A DNA stretch of 21,800 nucleotides from an uncultured Moraxellaceae bacterium (GTDB lineage: Bacteria > Pseudomonadota > Gammaproteobacteria > Pseudomonadales > Moraxellaceae). Below the pieces are notes generated by a model. It saw only the letters and a list, made by a program, of their open reading frames with translations. It did not search any database and was not told the origin of the DNA. The translations under genes and the position numbers were made by a program. Below are positions 6,712-15,356 of this stretch, piece after piece (within the stretch, counting starts at the first letter, position 1; each line of letters opens with the position of its first letter). Where the stretch lies: positions 1 to 21,800 of the forward strand of contig CALFYA010000425.1 in the NCBI GenBank assembly GCA_937952925.1, written 5' to 3'.

Positions 6712-8951
6712 GGACAAGCATGAATCCGCACGGCAATCGACTTATACGCAGGGGTATGCGCGCGCGGCACATGATGCGAGAGCGGAATCAAATCGTTGGC
6801 TTCAGGGTAATAGGCCGCCACACAGTCGAGGGGCAAATCAAACGGCATCAGCTTGAGGTGCTTCAAGGTGCGGGTTTCGTGGGCGTAAATGGCGGTGACA
6901 TCCACGCGCTGCCCCACTTGCCAGCCTTGCGCGGCCATTTGATCGGGATGCATAAACAACACATCGCGCTCGCCATACACACCCCGATAGCGGTCGTCGA
7001 GATCATAGATGGTGGTGTTAAATTGCCCATGCGCCCGAATGGTGGTGAGCCGAAAGGTATCGGGCTGTTGTAAGACTTCGGGAATAAACGGCTGCTCCGG
7101 TGGCAAAAACTGCGCCTTGCCAGTTTTGGTTTTCCACACTCGATCACGCGCACTGTTGCCCAAATAAAAGCCACGCGGCTGACGCACCCGTTGATTAAAC
7201 TCTTGAAAGCCTGCAACCACTTGACCAATCGCATCACGAATGCGGTCGTAATCGGCGACAAACTCCGGCCACGGCACACGGCTATCAGGCAAAGCAGCTT
7301 GAGCAATCCCCGCCACAATCGCGGCTTCGGAGCGCAGCATGTTGGAGGCTGGCGGATTGATGCCTTTGGATAAGGTAATGTTACACATCGAGTCTTCGAT
7401 GGTCACGCTCTGAAAACCACTGTCTTGATGGTCGCCCTCAGTGCGTGCCAGTGCCGGCAAAATATACGCCTGTTTGCCATGATGCAGGTGGGAGCGGTTG
7501 AGGCTAATCGACACCATCACCGTCATCGGCAGCTGCTCAAGGCTGTGCAAGGTGGCGGCGGTATCGGGCGTGGCTTTGGCAAAATTACCGGCAAGTCCCA
7601 TCAAAAAATCCAGCTTGCCGTCTTGCATGGCTTGCAGGGTGCCAATCACATCCAGCCCTTGCTCACGCGGTGGCGCAAAGCCAAACACTTGCTCAATCCG
7701 ATCCATCATCGCCAGATCAGGCTTTTCATGGATGCCCATGGTGCGGTCGCCTTGTACGTTGGAGTGCCCACGCACTGGACACAAGCCCGTCCCCACGCGT
7801 CCAATATTGCCTTTGAGTAGCAGCAAATTGACGATCAGATGGATATTGTCCAGCCCTGTTTCGTGTTGGGTAATGCCCATGCCCCACATGCAAATGGTGT
7901 TTTTGCTGTGGTCATACAGTTGCGCCACCTCATGCATCTGACTGCGTGGCACACCGGCGGCGTCTTCAAGGGTTTGCCACGCTTGCGCGTCAATCCATGC
8001 CACAAACTCAGCAAAACCGGAGGTGTGTTCGTCTATAAAGGTTTGATCTGGCGTGCCATCTTGCAAAAACGCTTTGATCACCCCAGTCAAAAACGCACTA
8101 TCACCGCCCACTTTGACTTGGATGTAATGCTCATTGGCCAGATCAGTCCCTCCACCGGTCAGCATTTCCATCGGGCTTTGCGGATGGCGATAACGCATCA
8201 AGCCTTTTTCGCGTAGCGGATTAACCGCCACAATTTGTGCGCCGTTTTTGCGCGCTTCACGCAGTGCAACCAGTGAACGCGGATGATTGGTGGCTGGATT
8301 GTGCCCGAGCGACAAGATCAAATCACAATGGGCAAAATCACTGCGGATCACGGTGGCTTTGCCAATCCCGATCTGCTCCGCCAAACCCACACTGGTTGGC
8401 TCATGGCACATGTTGGAGCAATCGGGGAAATTATTGGTGCCGTATTCACGCACCATCAATTGATATAAAAACGCCGGTTCATTGCCGACTTTGCCAGAGG
8501 TATAAAATGCGGTGCGGGCTGGCACGGTCTGCTCACGCAAAAATTCGCCGATTTCGTCAAAGGCTTGCTGCCATGCAATCGGCACATAATGATCGGTCGC
8601 TGTATCGTATTTCATCGGATGGGTCAGTCGCCCCAATTGGTCTAGCTCGTAGTCCGACCATGTTTTGAGTTCGCGTACACAATGCTGGGCAAAAAATTCG
8701 GGTGTCACGCGTTTGGCGGTGGCTTCAAACGCCACTGCTTTAGCACCACTTTCACAAAAATCAATCGCTTTGCTTTGCGCCGCATCCGGCCACGCACAGC
8801 TCGAGCATTTCATACCGCCATCGGGTTGATTGACACGGCGCATGGTGCTGCCACCTTTGAGCAAACTATCATGCCCCAGCAAGGTACTGGCCGCACCTCT
8901 GAGCGATGCCCAGCCGCCAACCGGTTCGGGATACACTTCTATTTTTTTCAT
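6708..8951 (-). CDS. YdeP/FdhF-type molybdopterin oxidoreductase (formate dehydrogenase H-like)
   Basis: This 747-residue protein belongs to the FdhF/YdeP branch of the bis-MGD molybdoenzymes. The N-terminal [4Fe-4S]-type segment has CSSCAWPD (Cys49, Cys52) and a third Cys66 in FCESGAK, the pattern I know from YdeP-like proteins rather than the four-Cys FdhF pattern. The likely Mo ligand lies in DCSNMCHEP, where Cys182 aligns with the selenocysteine of E. coli FdhF; its codon is TGC (8408-8406), so no selenocysteine is needed. Other conserved stretches are SLGHNPATNHPRS and MWGMGITQHETG. No signal peptide is visible, so it is cytosolic. In E. coli YdeP is linked to acid resistance; the true substrate is unknown. 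The ATG at 8951 is preceded by AGGA about seven bases upstream. fdhD follows with an ATGA overlap. Confidence 0.9.
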   Translation of the reverse strand: MKKIEVYPEPVGGWASLRGAASTLLGHDSLLKGGSTMRRVNQPDGGMKCSSCAWPDAAQSKAIDFCESGAKAVAFEATAKRVTPEFFAQHCVRELKTWSDYELDQLGRLTHPMKYDTATDHYVPIAWQQAFDEIGEFLREQTVPARTAFYTSGKVGNEPAFLYQLMVREYGTNNFPDCSNMCHEPTSVGLAEQIGIGKATVIRSDFAHCDLILSLGHNPATNHPRSLVALREARKNGAQIVAVNPLREKGLMRYRHPQSPMEMLTGGGTDLANEHYIQVKVGGDSAFLTGVIKAFLQDGTPDQTFIDEHTSGFAEFVAWIDAQAWQTLEDAAGVPRSQMHEVAQLYDHSKNTICMWGMGITQHETGLDNIHLIVNLLLLKGNIGRVGTGLCPVRGHSNVQGDRTMGIHEKPDLAMMDRIEQVFGFAPPREQGLDVIGTLQAMQDGKLDFLMGLAGNFAKATPDTAATLHSLEQLPMTVMVSISLNRSHLHHGKQAYILPALARTEGDHQDSGFQSVTIEDSMCNITLSKGINPPASNMLRSEAAIVAGIAQAALPDSRVPWPEFVADYDRIRDAIGQVVAGFQEFNQRVRQPRGFYLGNSARDRVWKTKTGKAQFLPPEQPFIPEVLQQPDTFRLTTIRAHGQFNTTIYDLDDRYRGVYGERDVLFMHPDQMAAQGWQVGQRVDVTAIYAHETRTLKHLKLMPFDLPLDCVAAYYPEANDLIPLSHHVPRAHTPAYKSIAVRIHACP

Positions 8952-9031
8952 GGGCGTTCCTGCCATGTTGATGCTGTAGGCTGGTCTTTGGTGTATACCG
9001 ATTTGTGGCAAATGTCGAGAGTCCAAATCCA

Positions 9032-9060
9032 TTTACAAAAAATTTAACCATGCAAATCAA
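9032..9060 (-). promoter_or_regulatory. Possible promoter for the YdeP-like/fdhD operon
   Basis: Reading the minus strand, TTGATT (9060-9055) and TGTAAA (9037-9032) are spaced by 17 bases, matching a sigma70-like promoter with 4 of 6 bases at each hexamer. It gives a leader of about 75 bases before the ATG at 8951. The surrounding 9030-9150 region is A+T-rich and divergent with the large lipoprotein gene, whose promoter I could not place. Confidence 0.35.
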
Positions 9061-9149
9061 GTGTACCGGTGCCATTCAGCAAAACTACAACGGTTAAAAA
9101 TCATCCTTTTTTTACGCTTAACCTACAAAAACACCTTGGGGACTAAAAA

Positions 9150-12100
9150 ATGATACGGCATCGACAGACGGCATTGCTCACGCTTGGCGCAGGCATGTTG
9201 TGGGGATTAACAGGTTGTGGCGGCGATGGAAGCACCCCATCGACGAGCGCACCCACCACTATCAACGCGCCCTTTAAGATTTTGGAAAAAAGCTTAGGCC
9301 AAATCGACAACCGTTGTCGGCTGACGCTAGACCGCACCCAAGCAGCGTTTGGGGACATCCTCACCGTCAAGGGATTACCCGACACGATGGGCACTGCCAA
9401 TATTCGCGTGATCGCACAACAAGGCCAAACCGCACACGTTGGCGCGGCATTTTTCATCCAAAATGATCAAGGCGGGATGAGTGGGCGATTTTATACCCCA
9501 CTGCATCCGGCGAACCCCGCGCAAGGCGGACGCGTGATGCTTGAGGTGGGTGACGGCAAAATTGCCTGCCCTGCCATTGCACTCGACCTTGCCCCTGTCG
9601 TTGCTGCCGATGTTGCCAACATTCAGCGCATCAACAGCAAACTGAACACATGGGTCGATCTGAATATCCGCTTATTTGGCTTAGATCCCACTGCCCTGCA
9701 ACAAGCACAGGCCGATGATGTGCGCCCCGAATACATTCCGTTTGCCGTTGCCAAAAAACTGTTGGCAAACCAAGGCGAACTGACTAGCCAAGCGCAAGAC
9801 CTCACCCGCAACAACAATCGGCTGTATGCAGGTTTACTCCATCAGGTGCAGCTCGAAGCGGCGCTTGATCAAGCGATTGCCGAGCTTGAGCGTCAGCCCG
9901 TCCCAAGCAAACGCAGCACAGCACCACATCACGCCCAAGTGTTGGGGGCGCGCCGTCCGAGCGAACTCGACAGCCGCCCTGTCAGCTTGCCGGTGTGGAA
10001 TCCAACCGCAATCCAGACGCGATCCACGCGCAATGCTGCCTTTTGTGAGATTCAAAAAATCCCTGCCAACCCACTGCCGATTTTTACAGCCGCTGAGTTG
10101 TCGGCACAAATGCTCGCTGCACAAGAAGGGTATGTGTTTAGTGAAAATCGACAAAATAGCGCCGGACAGTCGCTAGGGTTACTCGGTACAACTGCCGCCT
10201 TTGGTGAACTCAATAGCGCAGGCGCGGCAACCACGCATGCGAGTAACGCGCTGTTGGTGATTAAAAGTGTCGAAAATGCCAAACGCGCCTTGGTGCCGAA
10301 CCAAATCACCGAATTTCAAATTGGCAATTATGACTCACTCCTTGTCGAAGATCGTCCCGCCAGCCAAGCCGGTCTATGGCAACGCGCATCGGTGTACGCC
10401 CAAGGCAAGTCGTTTAATTTAAGCAGCGTCAGCCTTGAAACCTTGGTGTCGTTGGTGGGCATGGTACCCGGCCCTGTGGGATTGGGAACCGGCGCGACCA
10501 CTGCGGTGTTTTCGCAATCGACCAACAACCTGATCAATTCCCTGACCGAAGACAGTTGCTTTGAAATCGAAGCGCCACGCTATGGCCCAATTGATGTCAG
10601 TGATGCCACATGGACGACCTTTAGTGTGGAGGGTGAAGCGGTCAAAAAACTCACCCAGCGCAGCTATATTGGGCAAGCGATTGGCAGTGCGGATCTGGTG
10701 TTTAAACTCAATAGTGAAAAATTTGCCAGCAATCGAATTTTTCGTGAAACTCGTAATGTGGTGGTGGCGGAGCAGCAAGTGTCAGTTAGCCCGAGTCGCA
10801 GCACGGTTGCCGCAGCGGGTGATACGGTCGAACTGCAAGCCACCATCCCCAATGCGTTTACCGACAAAAGCAACCTCAGCGCCAGTATCACCAGTGGTGA
10901 CGCCAGTATTGTGTCTGAGCAACGCCAAGGCGATACCTACACGCTACGCGTCAAAACTTCTACTCTGCGCGATGCCTTTCCGGTACGGGTGACTTTCCGC
11001 GCACACAACCCCACCCTGCCCGCTAATGCGATTCGGACGGCGGATGCGGTGATTGATACGCGTGGTGCGATCAGTTTGAGCAGCGCCAGCAGTTGCTTGA
11101 CGCCCAACACCACCATTGAGCTAAACGCCACCATTTCTGGTTTTGCCGCCAATCAACGTGGCATGGATTGGTCGGTGACGGGTGCGCAGTTGGTCAGCAC
11201 CAAAACCAACGCCGATGGCAGTATCTCGACCGCCACCATCCGCACCACCAGCACTGGCGCACCCGTCGTCCAAGTCACCTCACGGGCAGACAATAGCGTC
11301 AAAGCCAGCACTACGTTGAATGTCAGTAGCAGTTGTTTGAAAAAAGCCTTGTATGTGGGGATGGGCGTTACGTCCAGTCAATCCGGCATTGATTCGGACG
11401 GCTCAACCGGCTGCGCCAGCGCACAAACACCCGACGACTTTATCAAGCAGTTTCAGACACCCGAAGGCCAAGAACCACGCCTGCCCAATATCCCTCCGAA
11501 TGCTCAACTGTGGTTTGATCGTACCGAGCGCGTCTTGGTCGACAACCATGTCAGCAACATTGCCTACCAACGCGATGATGGGACTGGCATCGGCTGTAAA
11601 ACCGTCAACACCAGTGCGTCTATTCCGCGTGCCGATTTGCAAGTGTATGGCAAAAATGACGGCTCACTAGGGTTTGTGCTCGACAGCGAACTGAACGCCG
11701 AATGTAAGCCGCACCAAGACGAGTTGGTTTGTAATAGCAGCAACGCGTTGCTGTCGATGGCAGGGTTTTATTTCTTGGACATTGCCGAGGACACGCGCTT
11801 TTTGCTCGAAGGCGAACTGCAATGTAATGGCCTCACCGGTGTGGTGGCGTTGCAACCGATGTCGGTGATTGCCGATCGCTATGAGCAAGGCAATGGTGGT
11901 TTTGTCCAGTATGTGCCCAACAATCTAAGCCAAAGCCTGATCGCCGATCGCAACAACAATCCATTGCCGCCCGTGTTGTGGGGCGATGTGACCTGTACCC
12001 AAGCCAATCAGACCATCCGGTTAAACCAAGAAGTGGTGTTTAAAGCACCACGGCAACGCGGCACCACTGATCGGATTGTGATTAGCTTACTTGGCAATGC

Positions 12101-12239
12101 CACGGCACTCGCCAATGGCACCACCAAGCAGGGCTTTAAACCGCTTGGATCGGGTGGGATCAGTGAACTCACCCCCAAAGCAGGATCGTTTAGCACCAAA
12201 GCCAAAGTCAGCTTTTTTGTCCGTGTCACCCCGCAATAA
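9150..12239 (+). CDS. Very large lipoprotein with Ig-like beta domains, function unknown
   Basis: This 1029-residue protein starts with a lipoprotein signal and lipobox LTGC (Cys23), followed by a Gly/Ser/Thr/Pro linker to about residue 40. Position +2 is Gly, so outer-membrane targeting is expected. Residues up to about 150 look like a beta-rich domain. A helical region with Gln/Leu-rich segments follows (about 155-290), then a mixed region with a glycine-rich hydrophobic stretch near 430-460. Two consecutive Ig-like or bacterial-Ig-like modules lie at about 543-640 and 640-726 (VSPSRSTVAAAGDTVEL, and SSCLTPNTTIELNATISG). A Cys-rich beta-like C-terminal domain begins near 730. I do not recognise the family. 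It is monocistronic: divergent from the molybdoenzyme operon and ended by a hairpin. GGGG eight bases before the ATG is the only ribosome-site-like sequence. Confidence 0.85.
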   Translation: MIRHRQTALLTLGAGMLWGLTGCGGDGSTPSTSAPTTINAPFKILEKSLGQIDNRCRLTLDRTQAAFGDILTVKGLPDTMGTANIRVIAQQGQTAHVGAAFFIQNDQGGMSGRFYTPLHPANPAQGGRVMLEVGDGKIACPAIALDLAPVVAADVANIQRINSKLNTWVDLNIRLFGLDPTALQQAQADDVRPEYIPFAVAKKLLANQGELTSQAQDLTRNNNRLYAGLLHQVQLEAALDQAIAELERQPVPSKRSTAPHHAQVLGARRPSELDSRPVSLPVWNPTAIQTRSTRNAAFCEIQKIPANPLPIFTAAELSAQMLAAQEGYVFSENRQNSAGQSLGLLGTTAAFGELNSAGAATTHASNALLVIKSVENAKRALVPNQITEFQIGNYDSLLVEDRPASQAGLWQRASVYAQGKSFNLSSVSLETLVSLVGMVPGPVGLGTGATTAVFSQSTNNLINSLTEDSCFEIEAPRYGPIDVSDATWTTFSVEGEAVKKLTQRSYIGQAIGSADLVFKLNSEKFASNRIFRETRNVVVAEQQVSVSPSRSTVAAAGDTVELQATIPNAFTDKSNLSASITSGDASIVSEQRQGDTYTLRVKTSTLRDAFPVRVTFRAHNPTLPANAIRTADAVIDTRGAISLSSASSCLTPNTTIELNATISGFAANQRGMDWSVTGAQLVSTKTNADGSISTATIRTTSTGAPVVQVTSRADNSVKASTTLNVSSSCLKKALYVGMGVTSSQSGIDSDGSTGCASAQTPDDFIKQFQTPEGQEPRLPNIPPNAQLWFDRTERVLVDNHVSNIAYQRDDGTGIGCKTVNTSASIPRADLQVYGKNDGSLGFVLDSELNAECKPHQDELVCNSSNALLSMAGFYFLDIAEDTRFLLEGELQCNGLTGVVALQPMSVIADRYEQGNGGFVQYVPNNLSQSLIADRNNNPLPPVLWGDVTCTQANQTIRLNQEVVFKAPRQRGTTDRIVISLLGNATALANGTTKQGFKPLGSGGISELTPKAGSFSTKAKVSFFVRVTPQ

Positions 12240-12258
12240 CGCTGGATTGCACGTGTTC

Positions 12259-12286
12259 AAACACCGCCATTCGTGGCGGTGTTTTG
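12259..12286. terminator. Bidirectional intrinsic terminator between convergent genes
   Basis: An 11-base-pair perfect stem (AAACACCGCCA at 12259-12269 with TGGCGGTGTTT at 12274-12284) closes a TTCG tetraloop and is followed by a short T-run; the other strand ends in TTTG. It lies between the stop of the large lipoprotein (12239) and the stop of the minus-strand MBL hydrolase (12292), so it can serve both. Confidence 0.85.
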
Positions 12287-12291
12287 CAAGA

Positions 12292-13101
12292 TTACTGATA
12301 ACGCGCCAACTCCACCGGATCATGCGCACAAAACACCTCGATGTGATCACTGTGCTGCGCCACCAGCTGTGCCACACGGCGTACATTGGTGAGTCGTTTG
12401 TGGTTGTCAAAGGCCACCATTTGTTCGGCAATTTGCATCATTTTGGGAGCGCTTTGCGTGAGGGTACGGCGATCAAAATACAAATCGCCAACGTGCAACA
12501 GCCATTTGTCACCACGATTGACCGCAATCGCGCTGTGTCCACGCGAATGCCCCAGCAGCGGCACAATCAAGATTTCGGTATCCAGCCCTTGCACCTGTTG
12601 CACCCCCTCAAACCCAAACCAAGACTGACTACTCGGTTGATAGGTCTGCCAGTCTGGACGATGGGCAAACTGATGTGGGCGATAACGCGATTTTTCTGGC
12701 AGGCTGGCACGCTTGAGCGCTGCGTCCTTTTCGGCCTGTGATACATGCACTTTGGCGTGAACAAAATCGGGCAAACCACCCGCGTGATCAAGGTCTAGAT
12801 GAGTCGGCACAATATGGCGCACATCACTGACTTGATAGCCCAAGGCTTGTACTTGGGCGACTGCGGTTTCTTCACGTGTGAGCGTGGGGCGCATCGTAGC
12901 CAAAAAGCCACGTCCGAGTTGGGTCGGCTTGGCGACATCAGGCGTACCAAAACCGGTATCAACCAACACCAAGCCGTTTTTATCTTCAATCAATAGACAA
13001 TGACAGGGCATTTGCGCCGCTGCCAGCCAACTTCCACGCCCTTGCAAGGCGCGCTGACAGACCGGACAGCAAGTGCCACAGCTTAAATGATGAATCTTCA
13101 T
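12292..13101 (-). CDS. MBL-fold metallo-hydrolase with HxDxDH motif
   Basis: This 269-residue cytosolic protein has the metallo-beta-lactamase fold. Metal-ligand motif THLDLDHAGG (residues about 100-109) replaces the second His of HxHxDH with Asp103, as in a known subgroup of MBL hydrolases with HLDLDHAGG. Later ligands are His185 in LLGHSRGHS, Asp206 in HVGDLYF and His260 in FCAHDP. The N-terminus reads IHHLSCGTCCPVC, with four Cys at positions 8, 11, 12 and 15, a denser Cys cluster than I recall for relatives, which usually have CGT and few further Cys. The substrate is unknown; lactonase or esterase activity on small molecules is plausible. The ATG at 13101 has a TGGA a few bases upstream; a second ATG at 13107 is possible. 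It follows ccmE by about 108 bases on the same strand and may have its own promoter. Confidence 0.85.
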   Translation of the reverse strand: MKIHHLSCGTCCPVCQRALQGRGSWLAAAQMPCHCLLIEDKNGLVLVDTGFGTPDVAKPTQLGRGFLATMRPTLTREETAVAQVQALGYQVSDVRHIVPTHLDLDHAGGLPDFVHAKVHVSQAEKDAALKRASLPEKSRYRPHQFAHRPDWQTYQPSSQSWFGFEGVQQVQGLDTEILIVPLLGHSRGHSAIAVNRGDKWLLHVGDLYFDRRTLTQSAPKMMQIAEQMVAFDNHKRLTNVRRVAQLVAQHSDHIEVFCAHDPVELARYQ

Positions 13102-13149
13102 GTTCATTCCATCGGATGTTGAGTGGACTGAGCATGCCAGAAGGTGGGG

Positions 13150-13175
13150 AAAAAAGAATTGCCGCAACACGACAA
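13150..13175 (-). terminator. Possible intrinsic terminator after ccmE
   Basis: On the minus strand TTGTCG (13175-13170) can pair with CGGCAA (13164-13159), with one G-T wobble and a 5-base loop, and is followed by TT C TTTTTT (to 13150). The stem is short, but the U-tract is good. It would end the ccm transcript before the MBL gene. Confidence 0.45.
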
Positions 13176-13209
13176 TCATCTATCAACAGAGCGCCAAGCT
13201 GAGGTGATG

Positions 13210-13665
13210 TTATTGCATCGGTGCCGCTTCACCACTCGGCAATCGCCCCTGTGCCTTGAGGGCTTTATTCACTTCTGGTGGCATATAATTTTCATCGTGT
13301 TTTGCCAAAATTTCTTCAGCCACAAACACACCACCGACCCACTTGCCTGTCCCCACAATCCCCGAGTTTTCGGCAAATAAGTCTGGCAAGATGCCCGTGT
13401 ATTGCACCGGTACAGTCGATTTAAAATCAGTGATCTTAAATTTGACGTCTAGTGATGAGGTCGAACGCTCAATACTGCCCTTCACCACCATACCACCGGC
13501 GCGGATGCGTTTATCTTCCGGCACTTTACCTGCGGCAAAATCGGCTGGCGCAAAGAAATAATCGGTCTGTGCACGGAGTGAATACAAAATCAGTCCGGTT
13601 GCCAGCGAGATCCCTGCCACAGCAATCAAAATCCAAATCAAATGACGTTTGCGTTTGGGATGCAT
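13210..13665 (-). CDS. ccmE: CcmE periplasmic heme chaperone
   Basis: CcmE carries heme covalently in the periplasm and hands it to the CcmF/H lyase for cytochrome c maturation (System I). The protein of about 151 residues has an N-terminal membrane anchor (about residues 9-31), then an OB-fold beta domain beginning IRAGGMVVKGS and the heme-binding histidine in KHDENYMP (His123), followed by a flexible Pro/Gly-rich tail. The length is close to the usual 150-160 residues. It starts seven bases after ccmD ends; GTG at 13668 and ATG at 13665 are both possible, with GGAG in the ccmD end nine bases before the ATG. No ccmF follows, which is unusual in a ccm operon. Confidence 0.95.
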   Translation of the reverse strand: MHPKRKRHLIWILIAVAGISLATGLILYSLRAQTDYFFAPADFAAGKVPEDKRIRAGGMVVKGSIERSTSSLDVKFKITDFKSTVPVQYTGILPDLFAENSGIVGTGKWVGGVFVAEEILAKHDENYMPPEVNKALKAQGRLPSGEAAPMQ

Positions 13666-13671
13666 CACCTT

Positions 13672-13869
13672 TTACTCCTGACGCTTGGCTTGCGCGGCTT
13701 GCCGCCGTAGGCGAGCGGCTTCTTGACGAAAAAACTGTTGGCGACGATACACGCTATGCCACATCAATACAGTGATCAACAGTAACGACACGCCCCACGC
13801 GCTCCACACATACGCGCCGTGATGCCCCATCTGGATCAATGCACTGACACTGTCAAAGGCAGGGGTCAT
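13672..13869 (-). CDS. ccmD: CcmD heme exporter accessory protein
   Basis: CcmD is a small membrane protein that helps release holo-CcmE from the CcmABC complex. The 65-residue product has the typical N-terminal segment (FxSVxAxIQMGxHGxYVW), one transmembrane helix (about residues 19-38) and a basic Arg/Gln/Ala-rich cytoplasmic tail, RRQQFFRQEAARLRRQ. The ATG at 13869 overlaps the ccmC stop by four bases (ATGA), and ccmE follows immediately, exactly the family's position. Confidence 0.93.
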   Translation of the reverse strand: MTPAFDSVSALIQMGHHGAYVWSAWGVSLLLITVLMWHSVYRRQQFFRQEAARLRRQAAQAKRQE

Positions 13870-14660
13870 GACCGGCTCTCCTGTTCAACCAACTCTTGCA
13901 CCCAGCGTTTTTGCCGTTCGCGCTCTAAAATCAGCGTACAAGTGCGATACAGCACCAACGCTGCCGCCCAACAATAAAAGCCAATAAAGGTCAGGAGTAG
14001 CGGCCACAGCATCGACGGATCCATCTTGGGGGCTGCCGTCACGGTAAAGGTCGCGCCTTGATGCAAGGTGTTCCACCACACCACCGAGTATTTGATGATC
14101 GGCAAATTGACCGCGCCCACAATCGCCAAGATCGCGGCGGCCTTGCCTTGGTTGGGGCTATTTTCAAAGGCTTGATACAGCGCCATGATCCCTGCATACA
14201 AAAACGCCAAGATCAACATACTGGTCAGCCGACCATCCCACACCCAATAGGTGCCCCACGTTGGTTTGCCCCAAATCGCACCGGTGAGCAAACTCAAGAC
14301 ACACATCACAAAACCGACTGGTGCAGCTGCGCGTGCCACCCATTCGGCGGTTTTGATTTTCCACACCAGACTGATCACACCCAGCACTGCCAAGGCCAAA
14401 TAAATCGACATGGCAAGGCTGGCCGCAGGCACATGGATATAAATGATGCGAAAGCTATTGCCCTGTAGGTAGTCTGGTGGTGCAAACGCCAAGCCCCAGA
14501 CCGATCCCACCGCAATCAACACCGCTGCAATCAGCCCTAGCCACTTAATCCACGGGCGAAAGGTCATAAAAAAATGGCGCGGGCCGACCGTTTGGTTAAA
14601 CCAGATCCAGAGGCGTCGCCAGATGGATGGCTGTCCCGCAGTTTGGGATGGCTCAGGCAT
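13866..14660 (-). CDS. ccmC: CcmC heme-handling membrane protein
   Basis: CcmC is the six-helix inner-membrane protein that transfers heme to CcmE. The 264-residue sequence contains the tryptophan-rich motif WGTYWVWD (residues 135-142) characteristic of the heme-handling WWD family, and the flanking periplasmic His residues His76 (IYIHVPAA) and His200 (WNTLHQG), the expected axial ligands. Six hydrophobic stretches are visible. It is slightly longer than the E. coli protein because of an N-terminal extension. The ATG at 14660 lies 36 bases after ccmB. The end overlaps ccmD. Confidence 0.96.
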   Translation of the reverse strand: MPEPSQTAGQPSIWRRLWIWFNQTVGPRHFFMTFRPWIKWLGLIAAVLIAVGSVWGLAFAPPDYLQGNSFRIIYIHVPAASLAMSIYLALAVLGVISLVWKIKTAEWVARAAAPVGFVMCVLSLLTGAIWGKPTWGTYWVWDGRLTSMLILAFLYAGIMALYQAFENSPNQGKAAAILAIVGAVNLPIIKYSVVWWNTLHQGATFTVTAAPKMDPSMLWPLLLTFIGFYCWAAALVLYRTCTLILERERQKRWVQELVEQESRS

Positions 14661-14696
14661 GACTGATGTCCGTTATGAAAAATCTAAAAAACAGCG

Positions 14697-15356
14697 CTAT
14701 TGTGCCAACGCCAAACGTAGCGCACCGGCAATCGCCCACGGCAACAGCACTACTGCCAAAATGAGCAATGCCGCCAACAACGCCAACACGGGCAACACTT
14801 GCCCACCAGTTTGCACAATATCCACTGCACCTGTCGCAAACACCAACACGGGCAACTGCAAAGGCAACGCAATCAACGGTACCAATACGCCAGATCCGCG
14901 CAACGATACCGTCAACGCTGCCGCAACCGCTGCCAGCAAAGTCAAGGTTGGTGTACCCAGCAATAGCCCCAACGCCAACACGCTGGCTTCATCTGTACTT
15001 AAACCAAACAAAGGGATCGCCAGACCAGACAACAAGGTGAGGACAAAGCCGCTGGTCAACCAATGCACCGCAACTTTGATCAATACCCACAGTGGCAGCG
15101 AATAGCGCGCCACCACCACTTGCTCCAGCGTGCCATCGTCGAGATCACTGCGAAATAAACTGTCCATGCCAAGCAGTACCGACAGCAACGCCGCAATCCA
15201 CACCGCCGCTCCGCCAATCTGCGCCAACAGCTTTGGCGATGCGCCAGCTGCCAGTGGAAACAGCACCAGCACCATCAAAAAAAACACCACCGGATACAAC
15301 CATCCTGCGGGGGTACGGACTTTGAGCGCCCACTCACGTTGCCAGAGGATCTTCAT
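14697..15356 (-). CDS. ccmB: CcmB ABC permease of heme maturation complex
   Basis: CcmB is the membrane partner of CcmA in the ATP-dependent release of heme-loaded CcmE. The 219-residue protein shows about six hydrophobic helices and family stretches MKILWQREWALKVRTP near the N-terminus and LFRSDLDDGTLEQ around residues 67-79. Its ATG at 15356 overlaps the ccmA stop by four bases and has GGAGGA a few bases upstream, inside ccmA. The length matches family members of about 220 residues. Confidence 0.95.
   Translation of the reverse strand: MKILWQREWALKVRTPAGWLYPVVFFLMVLVLFPLAAGASPKLLAQIGGAAVWIAALLSVLLGMDSLFRSDLDDGTLEQVVVARYSLPLWVLIKVAVHWLTSGFVLTLLSGLAIPLFGLSTDEASVLALGLLLGTPTLTLLAAVAAALTVSLRGSGVLVPLIALPLQLPVLVFATGAVDIVQTGGQVLPVLALLAALLILAVVLLPWAIAGALRLALAQ

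Noticed and set aside
7425..7941. Plus-strand open frames opposite the molybdoenzyme gene
   Set aside because: Antisense to a gene with conserved cofactor motifs; no start signal or domain.
8406..8408. Selenocysteine at the Mo-ligand position of the formate dehydrogenase-like enzyme
   Set aside because: The codon is TGC (Cys), and no in-frame TGA is found in the gene before its stop.
8237..8668. Plus-strand open frame of 143 codons opposite the molybdoenzyme gene
   Set aside because: Translation is compositionally unlike a real protein and lies entirely over the oxidoreductase.
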